Positions 34,493 to 47,110 of a DNA stretch of 64,000 bases are shown in pieces. Position 1 is the stretch's first letter. Each line of letters starts with the position of its first letter. A program made the position numbers and the translations under genes. The DNA is from Oxytricha trifallax. Its lineage: Eukaryota; Ciliophora; Spirotrichea; Sporadotrichida; Oxytrichidae. The notes beneath the pieces are model-generated. The model was not told where the DNA came from. It searched no databases and saw nothing but the letters and a program-made list of their open reading frames with translations. Location of the stretch: assembly GCA_000711775.1 (NCBI GenBank), contig ARYC01000316.1, positions 1-64,000 on the forward strand, given 5' to 3'.

Positions 34493-34912
34493 ATTATAGG
34501 AATACATTTGATTTTGGAAAATGATTTAAAATTAAATTAATTAAATAGTAAAATCATGGCAGATATAAAATCCAAAGTGACTCAAAATTCAAATTTGAGT
34601 TGATGCTACGGTAGATCCTGCAATTTTAACTGGACTTTACTTTTGGTAATTTTCCTGAATCATCCCATGAAACGAGATATTTTGATTTTGAGCTAACTCC
34701 CAAAAACAGTAAAAGGGGTTTTTCTCGCTTGGGAGAATAGATTAAATCATTATAGCAATAACAACAACCGTCTTAATTTTAATGCGTCATCCATAGAGTA
34801 TAATATTGTTAGGGTTTGAGGAAATTTTCCAAAAACATAACTGAAAGTAATTAATAACTAATTAATTTTAATTTTAATTCATTTTCCCAAATCGAAGGTA
34901 TTCCTACAATAA
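34493..34912. mobile_element. MITE family B, copy B2 (inverted relative to B1)
   Basis: Ends ATTATAGGAATACATTTGA and TCGAAGGTATTCCTACAAT. The interior is the reverse complement of B1 with scattered substitutions (for example TTTCTCGCTTGGGAGAA, ATCATTATAGCAATAACAAC, GATGCTACGGTAGATC). Same length as B1. Its terminal repeats are slightly more diverged than those of B1. Confidence 0.8.
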
Positions 34913-35282
34913 TTACCATTAAATTTATCAAGTAATCCGCATTGAACTGAGAAATTAAAATATTTTTTTTAATTAAATTAAGTTTACAAATTGAATAAAA
35001 AAATCAAGTTTATTAGAGAAGCTGATTTTTAAGAATTAAATTTTAATTTATCCCAATAATAACCTCTCTTTTAAATCTTGAATCCAAGAAACAAATGAAT
35101 GGAAAAAACAATAAATTTAGAATATTAGGGTGTGAATATTGAAGCCCTTTTAAAAATTTAACTGTATTCCATAATTTTAATTGTAAAATGTGTTTTTATT
35201 ACTTGAACTTATCTGGAATTTTACAATTAATATTTTTGAATAAAGCTAAAGTGAAGTTGTTTTAAGGGCAATTTATTTATGT
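34913..35282. other. AT-rich spacer, nothing recognised
   Basis: 370 bases between MITE B2 and the next coding segment. Confidence 0.45.
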
Positions 35283-35700
35283 AATATCTGTTAAATTGTT
35301 TGCCTTGATGAAGCTCAAAAAGAAAGTACTCAAGACTTCACCTATAAATCCCTTTAAATATAATTAGAAATTATAAAATTAATTTAGATTTACCAAAGAA
35401 ATAGTTCGGGAATTAGCTTCTCATGTCATTAATTAAGCCTATAAATTAGGGAATTATAAACCAAAACGTCCCATTTTAAAAAAAAACTAGTAAAAATTTC
35501 AATATAAATCTTTATTATAATTGAAATTTACTTCTTATTAACAAAATTCCTTTATTCTAGATAAAAAGCTTAAATGTTGTAAATATGAAAACTTAATCAA
35601 CACCAAACAAATGAATGAGCAATTCCTGGTAACTATTGAAAATATTAAGAGAGCTTCTCTCAGCTGAGTACGAACAACAATACTTATAATATAAACATGA
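35283..35700 (+). pseudogene. Unknown coiled-coil segment, plus strand
   Basis: Two plus-strand pieces with TAA/TAG as Gln. The first, 35283-35430, reads CLDEAQKESTQDFTYKSLQ, LEIIKLIQIYQRNSSGISF. The second, 35578-35700, reads KYENLINTKQMNEQFLVTI, with a frame change after ENIKRA, then LSAEYEQQYLQYKHEKSDQ. Charged helices suggest a coiled coil. It is convergent with the minus-strand segment beginning at 35705; beyond 35700 the plus frame stays open but is the hydrophobic shadow of that gene. Confidence 0.4.
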
Positions 35701-35704
35701 AAAA

Positions 35705-36560
35705 TCAGATCAACTTTGGGTATTCTTTTAAGTATCCAGAAATTATGGCATCATTTTCTTTAAATTGCTTCATAATATCCTTGAAAACAAAAATATAAGT
35801 GTGACTGCAAAATATAAAATAACAAAGTAGTAGACTTTTATTATTAATTTGGATCTTAGAATCCTTATCCCCACTCATTTTATTCATATTCTTTCCTAAA
35901 ATCTGATAAATATCAGGGACTAGTTAAGGATTTCAAAGCAAAGAAGACTAACTAAATCATAAACATAAATGTTAACATAAACATGTTAACCAAATTCTAT
36001 GCTATCATTTTTTAACAAATAATGTATGAAAGTCAAATTAGTGATAATTAAGCAATTAATCACATCAAAATAAAATTAAAAAAAACCATTATTTTTAATC
36101 ATAAAGTATTTATTTAGTATTAAAAGCATGTTCTTGACCTAATTTTTTTCAGTTTCATCTGAAATATCATCTTTTACGTAAGTTTCTGATTCTCAGCTAA
36201 ACTTAGTAATTTTTATCTTTCTACAATTCCTAACTGCTTAGATAGTCTAATATTTCCTCATCTCTTTCTATAAATTATTTTTATACATGAAATTTATAAA
36301 TAATAATATAAATATAAAATAAGTTTAATTTACTTACCTTCCTAAAATCGAAATTAAAAACATCATGGAGTAATATCTTGTATAAATCTCTATAATTTTG
36401 TACTCTATTGATGTAGGATTCAAGACACTAACTAATTAAATGTTTTTACATTTATCTCTATAACTTAACTTTCGCATTTATACTACAATTACATTGGTAT
36501 TGGAGTGCAAGAGTAAATTATTAATAATTCCTCACTCACTAATTAACTTTAAATATAGAA
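35705..36560 (-). pseudogene. Unknown gene with one intron, minus strand
   Basis: Exon 1 (about 36560-36342) reads KLSYRDKCKNIQLVSVLNP, TSIEYKIIEIYTRYYSMM. It ends at a canonical intron of about 70 bp (GTAAGTAAATTAAAC...AATTTATAG). Exon 2 begins ERDEEILDYLSSQELQKDK, and after a frame change ESETYVKDDISDETEKNQV and NMLLILNKYFMIKNNGFF. A last part at 35887-35705 reads MNKMSGDKDSKIQINNKS ... MKQFKENDAIISGYLKE to TGA. Several frame changes are needed between parts. Hydrophilic composition fixes the strand. No family recognised. Confidence 0.45.
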
Positions 36561-36969
36561 ATAAAACAGATATGAAATATAAATAAAAAAAATAAAGCAA
36601 ATTTATATAGCGATTGTTGGAATGAGTCTTTATATTTTATTAAAAAGATAGTTAATCAAGCATGTGTATTTTAATAGATTTTTACTTTTAACTCTAATAA
36701 ATATCCCAAGAAATAATATACATTTTCATAAATATTATTTTATACAAGTATTTCTGAATGAAACTTGAATATTATTTTAATAATTTGTATTTATTTATTT
36801 TATAAATATTGTCAAGGAAAAAATCAATTTAGGATAATGAAATAAAGAAAAAGTTGAAATGTAAACAAAACCACAAACTATACAATACAAATCCTTAAAA
36901 AGCAAGTATATTTATAAAGAACAAAGAGATGATAGAACTTTTTAATTTAATTTGTTAACTTAAAATATA
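36561..36969. other. AT-rich spacer before LINE tail
   Basis: No frame or repeat recognised. Confidence 0.45.
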
Positions 36970-39900
36970 ATAATAGTGGTAGTAGTAGTAAAATACTTTA
37001 GGTAAAATGCAAGATAAAATGAATAATCACTCAGAAAAGAATTATAAAGTCAGTTCATCTCACTTAGTAGTTCTTGACAGGCTTAACACAGATGCTTCAC
37101 TTCCCACTTCTCAGATTTCACTGCTTCTTAATCACATTGAGGTTCATTATTCTAATATTTATTATTATTGTATTTGCCCTCAACGTTTCTTTATATAATA
37201 TTATATACATCTAACATAGGTCACTCTAAATAGTCTCTTAGTTGAATAATATTTTCATGCTACTCTAAGGCTCGTATTCTCTAGTTAGCGAGCCATATCA
37301 TATTCGTGATTATCTCGATCTGCGTTTGGCTTTTCTTGTCTATCAGCCTGTCTTCCCTCATCAATTTTGAGAATCTATTTGTGTCTTCAACAGAATTTAT
37401 AAGGGTACACTATCTCATGTGATTCGCATCCACGAATTCTTTTTGGACATTGCATTAGTGGCACATGCCATACGCTACTATGGTCCTCCCCTGGCTGATC
37501 GCCATTATAGTGTCCATCAAATTCTTGGTTTTAAATAGCTTTTTGTTGTTTCTCAGAGACTTCTCCTTCTGCTTAATATTTATATGTGCCCCCTTGGATT
37601 TATTATATATTTCAGTCAGATTTTAACTTATTCAAGTTATTTTGAACGAGTTTTTTTATTATTTCCGCTGTAGTTGTGTCCTTCAGCTAGATTACATTCC
37701 TAAGTGCTTTGTTTGGAATGTTTCTGGCAGTTATGAATGCTATTCTCTTTAGCTGCATCTCAATCTTTTTAAATACCCAAATTTTTACATATTTGGCCGC
37801 TACTAGAGGAGTGTATTTGTATGTCATAAGAGACCTAATCCGCTCCACCATTATTGTATATCTCACTGTTGGGTTGCTAAATCTAGTTAGTCTCTAGTAG
37901 ACTTTTGTTTGTCTCTTCATTTCTTCCCAGGTGTTTTTGAGTAATTGTCTGGTGTTAAGGCATACATTAATTTTCATATATTTCGCCTCTTTTTTACCTT
38001 TTTATTACCTTCAATCTCTTCGACATTCTCAAACTGTTTCGCGTCTGTTAGGAATGCTGTATTTTTTGTGTTCACCTGCAAGTTATGAGTTATATTTATT
38101 TCTTTAAAAGCATTTATCATTCTCTTGTATTCCTAAGTGTCTTTTAGGTTTAACCAACAAATCGTCAGCAAAGGCTTTCAGCTTTCCCTACATTATCAGT
38201 GATTTTAGTTCCGGCTGTGAGTTGTTTGCATTTTGTAGATACATATTAAATAGCAGAGGTGAGATTCTACTTCTTATGCAGCTCTAATCATTATCTTAAT
38301 TTCCTTCCCCTCATAGAATATCTTGTTTTTTTTTTTACTGAACTTCAATTAGATTTACTGTTGTCATATCATCTCTTTTCCATGCCTTCAGTTTCAGTAT
38401 AGACAAAAGTTTGTCTTTCCAGACTGAATCGTAAGCTTTTTAAAGTTCAAAAAGGAAATAAGATTTTTTCTAATCAGACCTTCTTATTGATGCTTTGATG
38501 TTTTCTAAAATTCTCAACAGGTTCACATGTGTACTATTGCGTTCTTTGAAACCAATTTGGTAATTTCCTGTTTAAATAATTTGACTTTTCTTGTCTTGCA
38601 TCTTACTTAGAATTATCTTTTCAACTATCTTGCTCAGATGCGAATCACCACTATTGGTCTAGTGTCGATGACCTCTGGAAAGTTGTCACCTTGATTTTTA
38701 CTTAAAAGTTCTAATCTTCCCTATTTGATATACTACGGCAACTATCTGTTATTTGACCATTTCATGACTTTCAAGCCCACTAAATGCTAAATTTTCTCTG
38801 ACTTTAATAGAATTTTTTCATCAAACTCATCCAGACCAATAGCTTTGTTGAAATTACATACTCTAATAGCTTCATCACATCATCAATATAGCAGAAACAA
38901 TCATCATCCTGCCTGTTTAGCATTTATATATCTTTTCGTGCTCCTTAGATTAGTTATTCGTCCTATCATCGCTGAATAACTGATTGTAGAACTCCACTAC
39001 TCTCGCTTGTTAAATTTCTCCCACTTCAACTCTTCCCTCGTTTATTGTGAGACCCTTTATTGGTTGTGCTTACCTTTGTGTCTTAGTTATTCTTTTAACA
39101 AGGTACAAAAAGCCTCTTTAAGTCATTTTTTGTCTAGACAATGTTCCATGTCCCTGATCACTTCCTTCCATTGCATTTTCTTGTCTAAATAGTTGTTGCT
39201 GATGCCATTTCCGTCTACTCTCAGTACCCCCACTCTGGCTTTGGTGGTCTTTGGTTACAATTAAAAAAACTCTTGCTTTACTTTTCTAATTATCTAAGAA
39301 GCAATTTTATATTGCCTGGTCTAAGTCCCATTCCTTGAGTTCTTTCCCTTCTTCTATGTAAGTTTTCTAGCATTATTTCTTATGTCAGATACTCTAAACG
39401 CCGCTTCCTTATCCGTTAACTTCAGATCGTACATATTGTATCTTATTCTCAGATTTGCTCGGATAAGTTTATGATCTGTTTCTTTTAATTAGCTGGATTA
39501 CCAGCTTATTGTTTCTATACTTGAGAATATTTGGTCAAGTTGATTACTTCTGCTGTGAGTTTCTACTACTCAAGTATTGTTTCTTTAAATTCTTCTCTGT
39601 TTAATACCTTGCCAAATTCCTTAATGTGGAAGTTGAAGCCACCCATCACTATTATTCTACGTTTCATGCACTTTATTTAAACGATTTTATCATATATATT
39701 AGTCTTTTATATAATTCTTTCACTTCTTCGTTTCAATAAGTGGGGAATATAGGCTGTAATTAAATGTAGTGGATATCAATCCACATTCAATATATTCCAC
39801 GCTATAAACTACTTCAGTGTTTTTATAGTTTCATTTGGAACCTGCCCGTTTCTAGCAAATTGTGTCAAAGTAATGTTTCTGTTGTTTATTCTAAATAATC

Positions 39901-40343
39901 TTTGAAGTCTTGTTTCCAAAAGTCCAATGAAATCTTGATTTTCTCTTCCTATTTCCCTCGTTATCTTGTCTTGATAAATCTTTGAGTTTAAGCCTCTCAC
40001 ATTTTGGAGGAAAATTTTGATTTCAACTACTTCGTTCCTAATTGTCTTTTGTTACCTATCATCTCATCACTTCTCTTGCTGCGCTACTACTGCGCGAATC
40101 TCTCATTCCTATTACTCCATCCCTCAATATCATTTATTGGTTAATTGAATTGAAGTTAGCACCCATTCTCCTCGATAGAATGAGAACTTGTCTAAGTTTT
40201 TGATATTCTGAATGTTCAAAAAATACTTAATTGATTTCTGAGTTGGTTTCTTCTTTGACTTACTCCATGTACACTGGTAGCTTTTTCCTCGCCTTACTCT
40301 GATGTTGGTATTGGTCTTTGTCCAACTGAATACCGCCCTTTTT
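36970..40343 (-). mobile_element. LINE (non-LTR retrotransposon), damaged, with triplet tail
   Basis: A 3.4-kb GC-richer block on the minus strand carries an apurinic-type endonuclease, a reverse transcriptase and a C-terminal zinc knuckle in that order. It ends in a (TAC)n tail (36990-36970 on the minus strand: TACTACTACTACCACTA). Such microsatellite tails replace poly(A) in several LINE clades. The 5' part (40330-40020) encodes an ORF1-like basic segment (VRRGKSYQCTWSKSKKK). LINEs are known from Oxytricha germline DNA. It is truncated or decayed at the 5' end, and no target-site duplication could be identified by eye. Confidence 0.85.
37050..40015 (-). pseudogene. LINE ORF2: endonuclease plus reverse transcriptase, broken
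   Basis: Endonuclease: QNVRGLNSKIYQDKI (near 40000), IGLLETRLQ (catalytic E kept), HLITAYIPHLLK, then VMGGFNFHIKEFG, where the family has GDFN (39632-39643, Asp changed to Gly), and LKETDHKLIRANL (SDH-type motif). Reverse transcriptase: CNFNKAIGLDEFDEKIL, QIGFKERNSTHVN, FLFELQKAYDSVW, where the catalytic Asp of motif A reads Glu (38428-38448), SPLLFNMYLQNA, and the FADD box in KAFADDLLVKPK (38161-38172). C-terminal zinc knuckle: CHQCNVQKEF...NHMRQC (about 37470-37400). Stop TGA at 37052-37050. At least four frame changes and one TGA (after WNILNVD) occur; TAA/TAG read as Gln throughout. It should be catalytically dead. Confidence 0.88.
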
Positions 40344-41687
40344 AATTAAAAATTTGCTATATTGTTAATTTCTTTTAATATTATAATAAAATGATATATA
40401 ATATTTTTATTCTTTTGACAATATCAAGACTTTAGGAAGAGGATACAAAGCTATAAAGCTTTTTATTAAAAATACATTCAGTGCTGAATATTTCGTTAGA
40501 TATATAAAGGAAGAGTATAAATACATTTTAAAAAATTGATTTATAAATATGACTAAATTTATTCAAAAATCTGTTCTGTAAATGTCTATTGATATCCTTA
40601 ATATTTAAGATTTTAGTTTTAAATCAGCCATTTATATTTATGGTTTACAATATTAGGAAAAATTATTTTCAAATAAAAGTAAGAAAATAATTTATTGTCA
40701 ATTAGAAATCATAGTTTTAATTCATAATTAAAAAGGTTTAAAAAATAAAATAATTTTACAAAATATAGTATATAAATAATAATTCAATGAACTTCCAATT
40801 GGCTTAACGAGTGTTATCACCCGCGTCTCTCATCAATATCAATGTATCGAAGAATAATTTTTCAATAAGAAAATAACTAAGATTTTATTTTTATTTTCAA
40901 TTACATTTGGTTAACGTACAGTGAGCACAAGAGAGAGAAAAACAAAAAATAATAGTGATGAGTATAAAGATTTATAAAATCCCATAAATCAATTTAGAAG
41001 CGATGATTGGAGTTAAGAAAAATTAGATTAAGAATTATTTATTATTGGCTGTAATTCAATATATTAGGCTAAAATCAATTTTACACATCCTGATTGGATT
41101 ATTTTTTAAGGACAAATAATCCAGCCAATAGTTCTAATAATTAGCCTAAGCATTGAAATTATACTCTAATAATAATTAATTCTTATTCATATTGTTCTTA
41201 AACTTAAATCCTCGCTTCTTAATTGATCTATGGGGGTTTTATATGACTACGGAACACATAATGGATTGAGTCTCGTCAGTTGCAATTGGTCTTCAATAAT
41301 TCAGGTAGAACTTATGAGTACAAACAATTGACTATACTTTATCTAAAAGTAGAAATATTGCAAATTATAGACTGCTAGTAAATTTATTGCCATATTCAAT
41401 AATCAAAATATCTTGGTTAAAATTAATATGTATGTAATTAATTATTAAAAATTACAGTATAATTGATTTACCAAATCAAGTTTTGATCTCTCTATTTGAT
41501 AACCATAACTTAAGCATACAAAATTCAACTTGATAGAATGATAGTATTTGTATATAAAAAATGTAAAAAACTTTCACAGTATTATCAAAACTTGCATAGA
41601 CAATATTATTAAACTAATTTCTGTATAAAGAGTTATATTCTATAATTAATTTTTCTAATTGATATTTTCATTTCCTAATAAATTTTA
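40344..41687. other. AT-rich stretch with one ambiguous coding segment
   Basis: At 41060-41240 the minus strand reads KKRGFKFKNNMNKNQLLLEY, NYQNYWLDYLSLKNNPIRMC, which looks protein-like. The plus strand is also TGA-free at 40958-41269 but hydrophobic. I favour the minus strand without calling a gene. Nothing else seen. Confidence 0.35.
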
Positions 41688-42128
41688 GGGGAAGTTTCCT
41701 GACCTTGTGAAGTATCCCGCTCCCTACAAAAGTTTCCTGCTTTCAACATTAAAATTTATATGTTTTTGCATCATAATAATAATAATAAAAATATATAAAT
41801 TTATTTTCATTTAACATTGCCATTTACTTCAAACTTTACATAATATATAGTTTCAAGGAATATATAATTTTTAGTCAAATTAAATATTAAAAATAATAAT
41901 AAACAACTTGATTTTTATTAATAATTAATGCGATTTTTTTATTAAATTTGTATTCTTTATCATGGTAAAAATGATGTTTGATGCTAGGTTATAAATAATT
42001 ATATCATAATTCATGATTGGGATTTTTAGAAATTTATAAAAATTATATATTTTTATGTATGAGGCAAAAATCTTCCTTTTCCTCACCCTTGGTTGCATAT
42101 AAAATTTCTGGGCAGGAAACTTCCCCCC
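41688..42128. mobile_element. MITE family C, copy C2 (441 bp)
   Basis: Starts GGGGAAGTTTCCTG and ends GGGCAGGAAACTTCCCCCC. An inner degraded repeat (AAAGTTTCCTGCTTTC near 41729) parallels the nested ends of C1. The flanks are similar, AATTTTA and AATTTTT, compatible with a decayed target duplication. The interior is AT-rich and non-coding. Confidence 0.75.
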
Positions 42129-42894
42129 AATTTTTTATTTAAAATTGGAAATCCAAAATAACTCTATTAGTTTTATAATATTTATATTGATATTTTAGTA
42201 TTTTGCAGATTTTTTAATTTTTCTAATCATTAACCAACATTTTAATGAAAGTTATTTTGAAATAACTTCTTATTATTTTCAACATATGATTACTTATAAG
42301 AGTATATATTAATAATATTTAATTTTATCATAAGTCAACTAATTTAAGTAAAATATTTTCTAAAATTTAGATTTTAAATTTTAAATTTAAACATATAGTA
42401 AAACCCCATAATTTCTATTAAGAATGAAAATAAGGGTAAAGAAAGATTAAAATGAATAAATTGGTTGATGAGTCTTTGTGTTCATGTAGGGTAAAAAATT
42501 TAAATATGTCCAAAAATTAATTTTTATTTGCAGAGATAATTTTTGATTTAATTTTATTTAACGAATAATTTTAAAAATGCTGGAATAAGTTTTAATTTAT
42601 GATCAATTATTAATCCTTAATCAATATATTATTTAGAATTTGCTATTTAGAAAAATTAACTTGATCTGTTTATTTTTAACGTCTTATTTTCTTTCTTTAA
42701 AGAATCATTTGGTGTTATATATATAAATTAAAACTATTAAGAAATAGAGAATATTATTAATATGATCTTTACAAAAATAAATTATGAAAGATAAAAGTAA
42801 TATAGATTCTAATTGTAAAAAGATAAAAAAGTATTGTAAAATGAAAAAAATTAAATAGATTTTATTTTATACAAAAATATTCAAAACTGTGTTT
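42129..42894. other. AT-rich spacer, nothing recognised
   Basis: One short plus-strand scrap near 42425-42500 (KNENKGKERLK); not called. Confidence 0.4.
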
Positions 42895-43620
42895 TTAATT
42901 TATTTTATTATTCTTCTTCTAATGTATCATAAAATAGAAAGAAGAGATTTTATGCAGTATAATCTTTTAGTTCTCTAACTATGAACTAATAAACTTCTTT
43001 AATCGCACCATTCTAAACGAAGATACAAGGGATTAAACTACATTGCTCATGTTTCCCTTAAAGTACTAATTTACATTATTATTTTAAATCATCAGACATA
43101 TTTTAGTTGTATATTTTCTATTTGATATACTTCACGATAAACATCTCTAAAGTAATTTTTTTTGCCTTTTATAGTAACTTGAGTCAACAATTTTATTCCT
43201 GCTTAAATAAGGTGTGTATAGATTCAAAGTAATTATGTATATAATAATGCATTTAAAATAAAAAAGATCTTTGATATAGCAAACTTAATTGCTATTAAAA
43301 TCCCTATTTAATTGTCTTTAGTTGAATTTAAGCTTCAAATATCTTCAAAAATTATGAAAGTAATTTTTGACAAAAATATTAGTCCTGTCAGAATAACCTA
43401 AATAATTAGTTATCTTTTGCTTGATTATCCTGATTGTATTTCTAAATCTCATGAATACAAAAATAATTTTAATGAAGAATAAAATTTCAATTATCCTTTG
43501 TTATAGTAGACTTGATGTTTCTTGCTGAGTACCCGATATCTCTATTGTATTGGAATTTTAAATATTTGTATAGGCGTCAAATATTATTGTAGATACTTGT
43601 AGTTTAAATAAAAATTAAAG
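42895..43620 (-). pseudogene. Unknown gene, minus strand, broken
   Basis: From about 43570 the minus strand reads QYNRDIGYSARNIKSTITKD, HEIQKYNQDNQAKDNQLF, QKLLSQFLKIFEAQIQLKT and MHYYIHNYFESIHTLFKQE, with two in-frame TGAs. After a frame change comes TIKGKKNYFRDVYREVYQ, then near 43060 GNMSNVVQSLVSSFRMVRL and FISSQLENQKIILHKIS to about 42895. Residue composition supports coding; family not recognised. It lies downstream of, and on the same strand as, the segment at 43680-44340, and the two may be one gene. Confidence 0.4.
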
Positions 43621-43679
43621 TACAAATGTAATAAAATAACTAAATTTATATTGCACTCATTATAATAAAATACTCTCAT

Positions 43680-44340
43680 TACATTTAATACAACTCAAAA
43701 TAATCCTTAGCGTCTTATCTTAATTTAATTATGCCTAATGTTATTGATTGCTCATCTTTGATTGCCTTGTAAAACGATTTAACCCTTAAATTTTATCTTT
43801 CTTCATAATCTCTAATAACTAAATCAGAGTGATTTATAAAAGTAGGTGTTAATCATTTGAGACATCTATGTTGGTCTATTCTAACATTTTTCTGTGCAAA
43901 AGCATGGATTATATCTCTAATTTCATATAAAAAATTGTATAGACTAACAAACTTTTCTTCATTGTATGCTTCATTATTAAATATTTTCTACTTAATTTAA
44001 ATAAGGGTAATTAAGAAGAAAAACAAACTGAATATATTATTATAAATTATACTATGAATTAAACTAATTTGCTGTCATGCCATCTTCATATAATTAATAC
44101 TCAAGCTATTAGCTGTTTTAAGTTTCGTAAGGTATTAATTTTATCTTCCTGAGGTTCAAAAACTATTAAGCCAGTCATGTCTGGACTTTGATTTATTTTC
44201 TATCTCAAACTTTCACTCCCAAGAAATACCACGAGAAGTATTAGTCCTAAGGGAAGTTTAATTACTAAATAATGCCTAAATATCTATTTAACATTTTGCA
44301 TAATTTCGAGCAATAATTGCTTAAAAAAATTATATAAGAA
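43680..44340 (-). pseudogene. Unknown gene, minus strand, well-preserved helical part
   Basis: The lower part (44005-43680) is open except for one TGA: QKIFNNEAYNEEKFVSLYNF, LYEIRDIIHAFAQKNVRID, LTPTFINHSDLVIRDYEER, NLRVKSFYKAIKDEQSIT and RQDAKDYFELYQ. The D, E, R and A content is far above noise. Upstream (44340-44080) two frames compete (TSLRTNTSRGISWE; MTGLIVFEPQEDKINTLRN). Probably an alpha-helical protein; no family recognised. Confidence 0.5.
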
Positions 44341-46880
44341 CGAGAGTTTTTTAATACTAATTACTAGCTCATAAAATTAAAACTTATAGTTATGATTATT
44401 TATGAATTAATATACTTTTTTTATTTTTTAAGATTTCTTATTCATAATGAGTAAATTTAATAAAGAGTATTATGGAGGAGGAGTGAAAATAAATGATTTT
44501 TTAATTTAAAATAATCTCAAATTGTGGAATCTTCTCAGTAAGTTTACATTTAAAGAAGTGGCTACAATATCCAATAGGTATTTAAGCTTTTATAAAACAT
44601 ATCAGCCTAAAATATTTTTGGAAATTTAAAAATTTATACAAATAATTAATTAATTAGCTGCTCCATTGATCCTTTATTGCATAATAATAATAAATTTAAA
44701 AACTAAAGATTTATTAATTATAAATTGCTACTTCAAGTCATGAATACCCACCCGTCTTTTTATTTGCAGGAACTTCATAGTAACTATTGCTATCCTAGAA
44801 AGCTTAAGATTTTGATGATATATTTTTGTGATTATGATATCCTTTAATTTTACAAATAAATTAACTACTTAATTCCATTGTTATGTATTATGATGTTTTT
44901 GATTTAATCATTTAATTTTGCTCTAAAAATTATAAATTTAATTTTATGAAAAATTATTTTATTTAAAATATAACATTTAATTTAATTTAACAATATTAAT
45001 ATAGGTGATTCGACTCTACTGTATGATTAATAATTTAATTTATAATTTATAGCATTAATTTTTATATTATATGAAATTTAAATAATACATTGATTTGTAT
45101 TTTCACGATCATATAATAAAAAAAGTGAATAATATAATAAAACCAGAATTTTAAATTAAAAATAAGATTCAAAAAAGTAAAAATAAATCATTATAATAGA
45201 ATATTACATTAATAATTACCTTTATATTTTATTTAATTTACCACAATTATTAAGTATGAAAACATGAAAATAAAATAATTTTATTTCCCATTTAAAAAAA
45301 TATGATTTTATAATAGATTTCTATTACGCATTGTTTAGGAGATATCTATTTTTAAATAAAATATTATAATTGAAATATATTACATTATGTAATCATTTCA
45401 GTAAAGAGTAAACATGCAGGTTTATTTAACAAGAAATTTATGAGCTCTTTATTAATAAATGTAATGTTAGTGCTATATAAAAAGACTAAATTATTAATAA
45501 CTTAATTCTGTTTAATCTATCAGAAAATTATATAAATCATAATAGCAATATCATTTCAGAGAATGCTGATATTGAAAAATCCCATAAGATATGTGAGTAA
45601 TTCATCATAAAGTAACCAAGATTATCGTCATATCATGTATTGTTTAAACTTGATGAATCTACTATAAATTAAAACTAAAAATAATAAAAGCATAAGTTTA
45701 AAGCTGAAATCATAGTAGTAAATAATGCAATCTCTAAAAGTAAATTTCTTATAAATCAATTTCTCAAAAATAAATAACAATTAGGTTTATATGATAGAAA
45801 AAAAAGATAGTAAATTAAGAGCCAATATCTGCTGCTTAAGATCTAAATCTTGAAGAATGTTATGATAGTAAATTAATATAAAATTAATATGCTTATCTTA
45901 TAATAATAGCGTGATGAATAATATAGATTTATGGTTTTCTTAAGGGATTTTATAATTTTAGTTTCCTTCTTATTTTACTACGTTTAAAATAATATAATAT
46001 CAATAGTTTGGTAATTGTTCTTAAGTCAATACTGGCAAACCATTAATTAAACAATAGAATTTCTAAAGAAAAAGCGTTGTATTGCAAAAACATTTTATAG
46101 TTAAAAGAATTATCTAAATAAAAAATCAATTATCTAACATTTTTTTATTAAATTTATGTAGTTTATTCCTTAAAGATGAATACTTTAAAATCATCAAGCC
46201 TAACGCAACTAATATAAATTTATTAAATAATTAAATCTAATTTTTTTATTATCAAAATACTTTTATGAATTCAGTAAAACAAGTTTTCCAGTTAAAACAT
46301 AAAATTATAGATACAGTTTTGAACCAATGCTAAAACTCTTAAAATAGAAAAATGTTATATATAGCAACTTTTAATTTTTAATATCAAATATGAATGCTTT
46401 AAATAAAATATATTTTTCTTAAAAAGTAAACTAAAAATACTAGTATATTGCAGTGTTTCACGCCGAATTAAGATTAAGATATAAATTCTTAAATCATAAA
46501 GAATAAAAGGGTGGATACAAGCAATAAATATTAACAGATTCATAAAATATTTATAATATTTTTTCTATAAAATATAATTTATAGACTTTTTAGTTAATAG
46601 TCAAATATAGCAAGAAAAAATTCAAGTGAATTATCAAAAATTAAATATCAACTTGAATATGACCTTACATAATTTATTGTTTAAATATAAAGTACAATTT
46701 TATGATCCATAGGATTATAAAATTCAGAAATAAGTAGATTAAGGTTAAAATTAGCATTTGAAGCTGTTAGATTATACTATTCAAAAGTTTTTATTTTATA
46801 TAAATCATAAAATTTATATAAGGCGCTGTTTTTCTTCTATTTTTTATTAAACTAATTATAATTCTGAAATTATATAAAGA
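44341..46880. other. AT-rich stretch with a 270-codon TGA-free frame
   Basis: A plus-strand frame at 45370-46179 contains about 26 TAA/TAG and no TGA, starting LKYITLCNHFSKEQTCRF and including LSSYHVLFKLDESTINQ. Its composition (very low Gly, high Ile/Asn/Lys) is close to what random AT-rich DNA gives, and runs of this length are expected by chance in 64 kb. I therefore record it but do not call it a gene. No repeats seen. Confidence 0.4.
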
Positions 46881-46887
46881 AGGAGAT

Positions 46888-47110
46888 GTCTGTTATTAAA
46901 AGAAAACTATCATCTATTTAGAATTATTAAATCAAATAAGCCTCTTAAAATCAGCATTACAACAATAAAAATGTTTAGGAAATTGAGAATATTGCGTAGA
47001 AACCAGATTGAGTAATATTTCTAGTATTATAACCTGTATACTTTTCATATTATCGACAATGATATTTAAAATTAGTAATGTTAGGTAGATGCAGTAATGA
47101 TAAATATTAT
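46888..47110 (+). pseudogene. Short unknown segment, frame ambiguous
   Basis: ATG near 46888 opens MSVIKRKLSSIQNYQIKQ and NKNVQEIENIAQKPD. The neighbouring frame is equally open (IYLELLNQISLLKSALQQQ), which looks like a coiled coil. Something coding is likely but the frame is not settled. Confidence 0.3.

Noticed and set aside
40958..41269. Plus-strand 100-codon frame from ATG 40958
   Set aside because: The minus strand over the same bases gives a more hydrophilic, protein-like sequence; length is within chance expectation.
45370..46179. A 270-codon TGA-free frame with about 26 TAA/TAG
   Set aside because: TGA should occur about once per 60 codons here, so some runs of this length are expected by chance over six frames; Gly is almost absent and the composition matches AT-rich noise.
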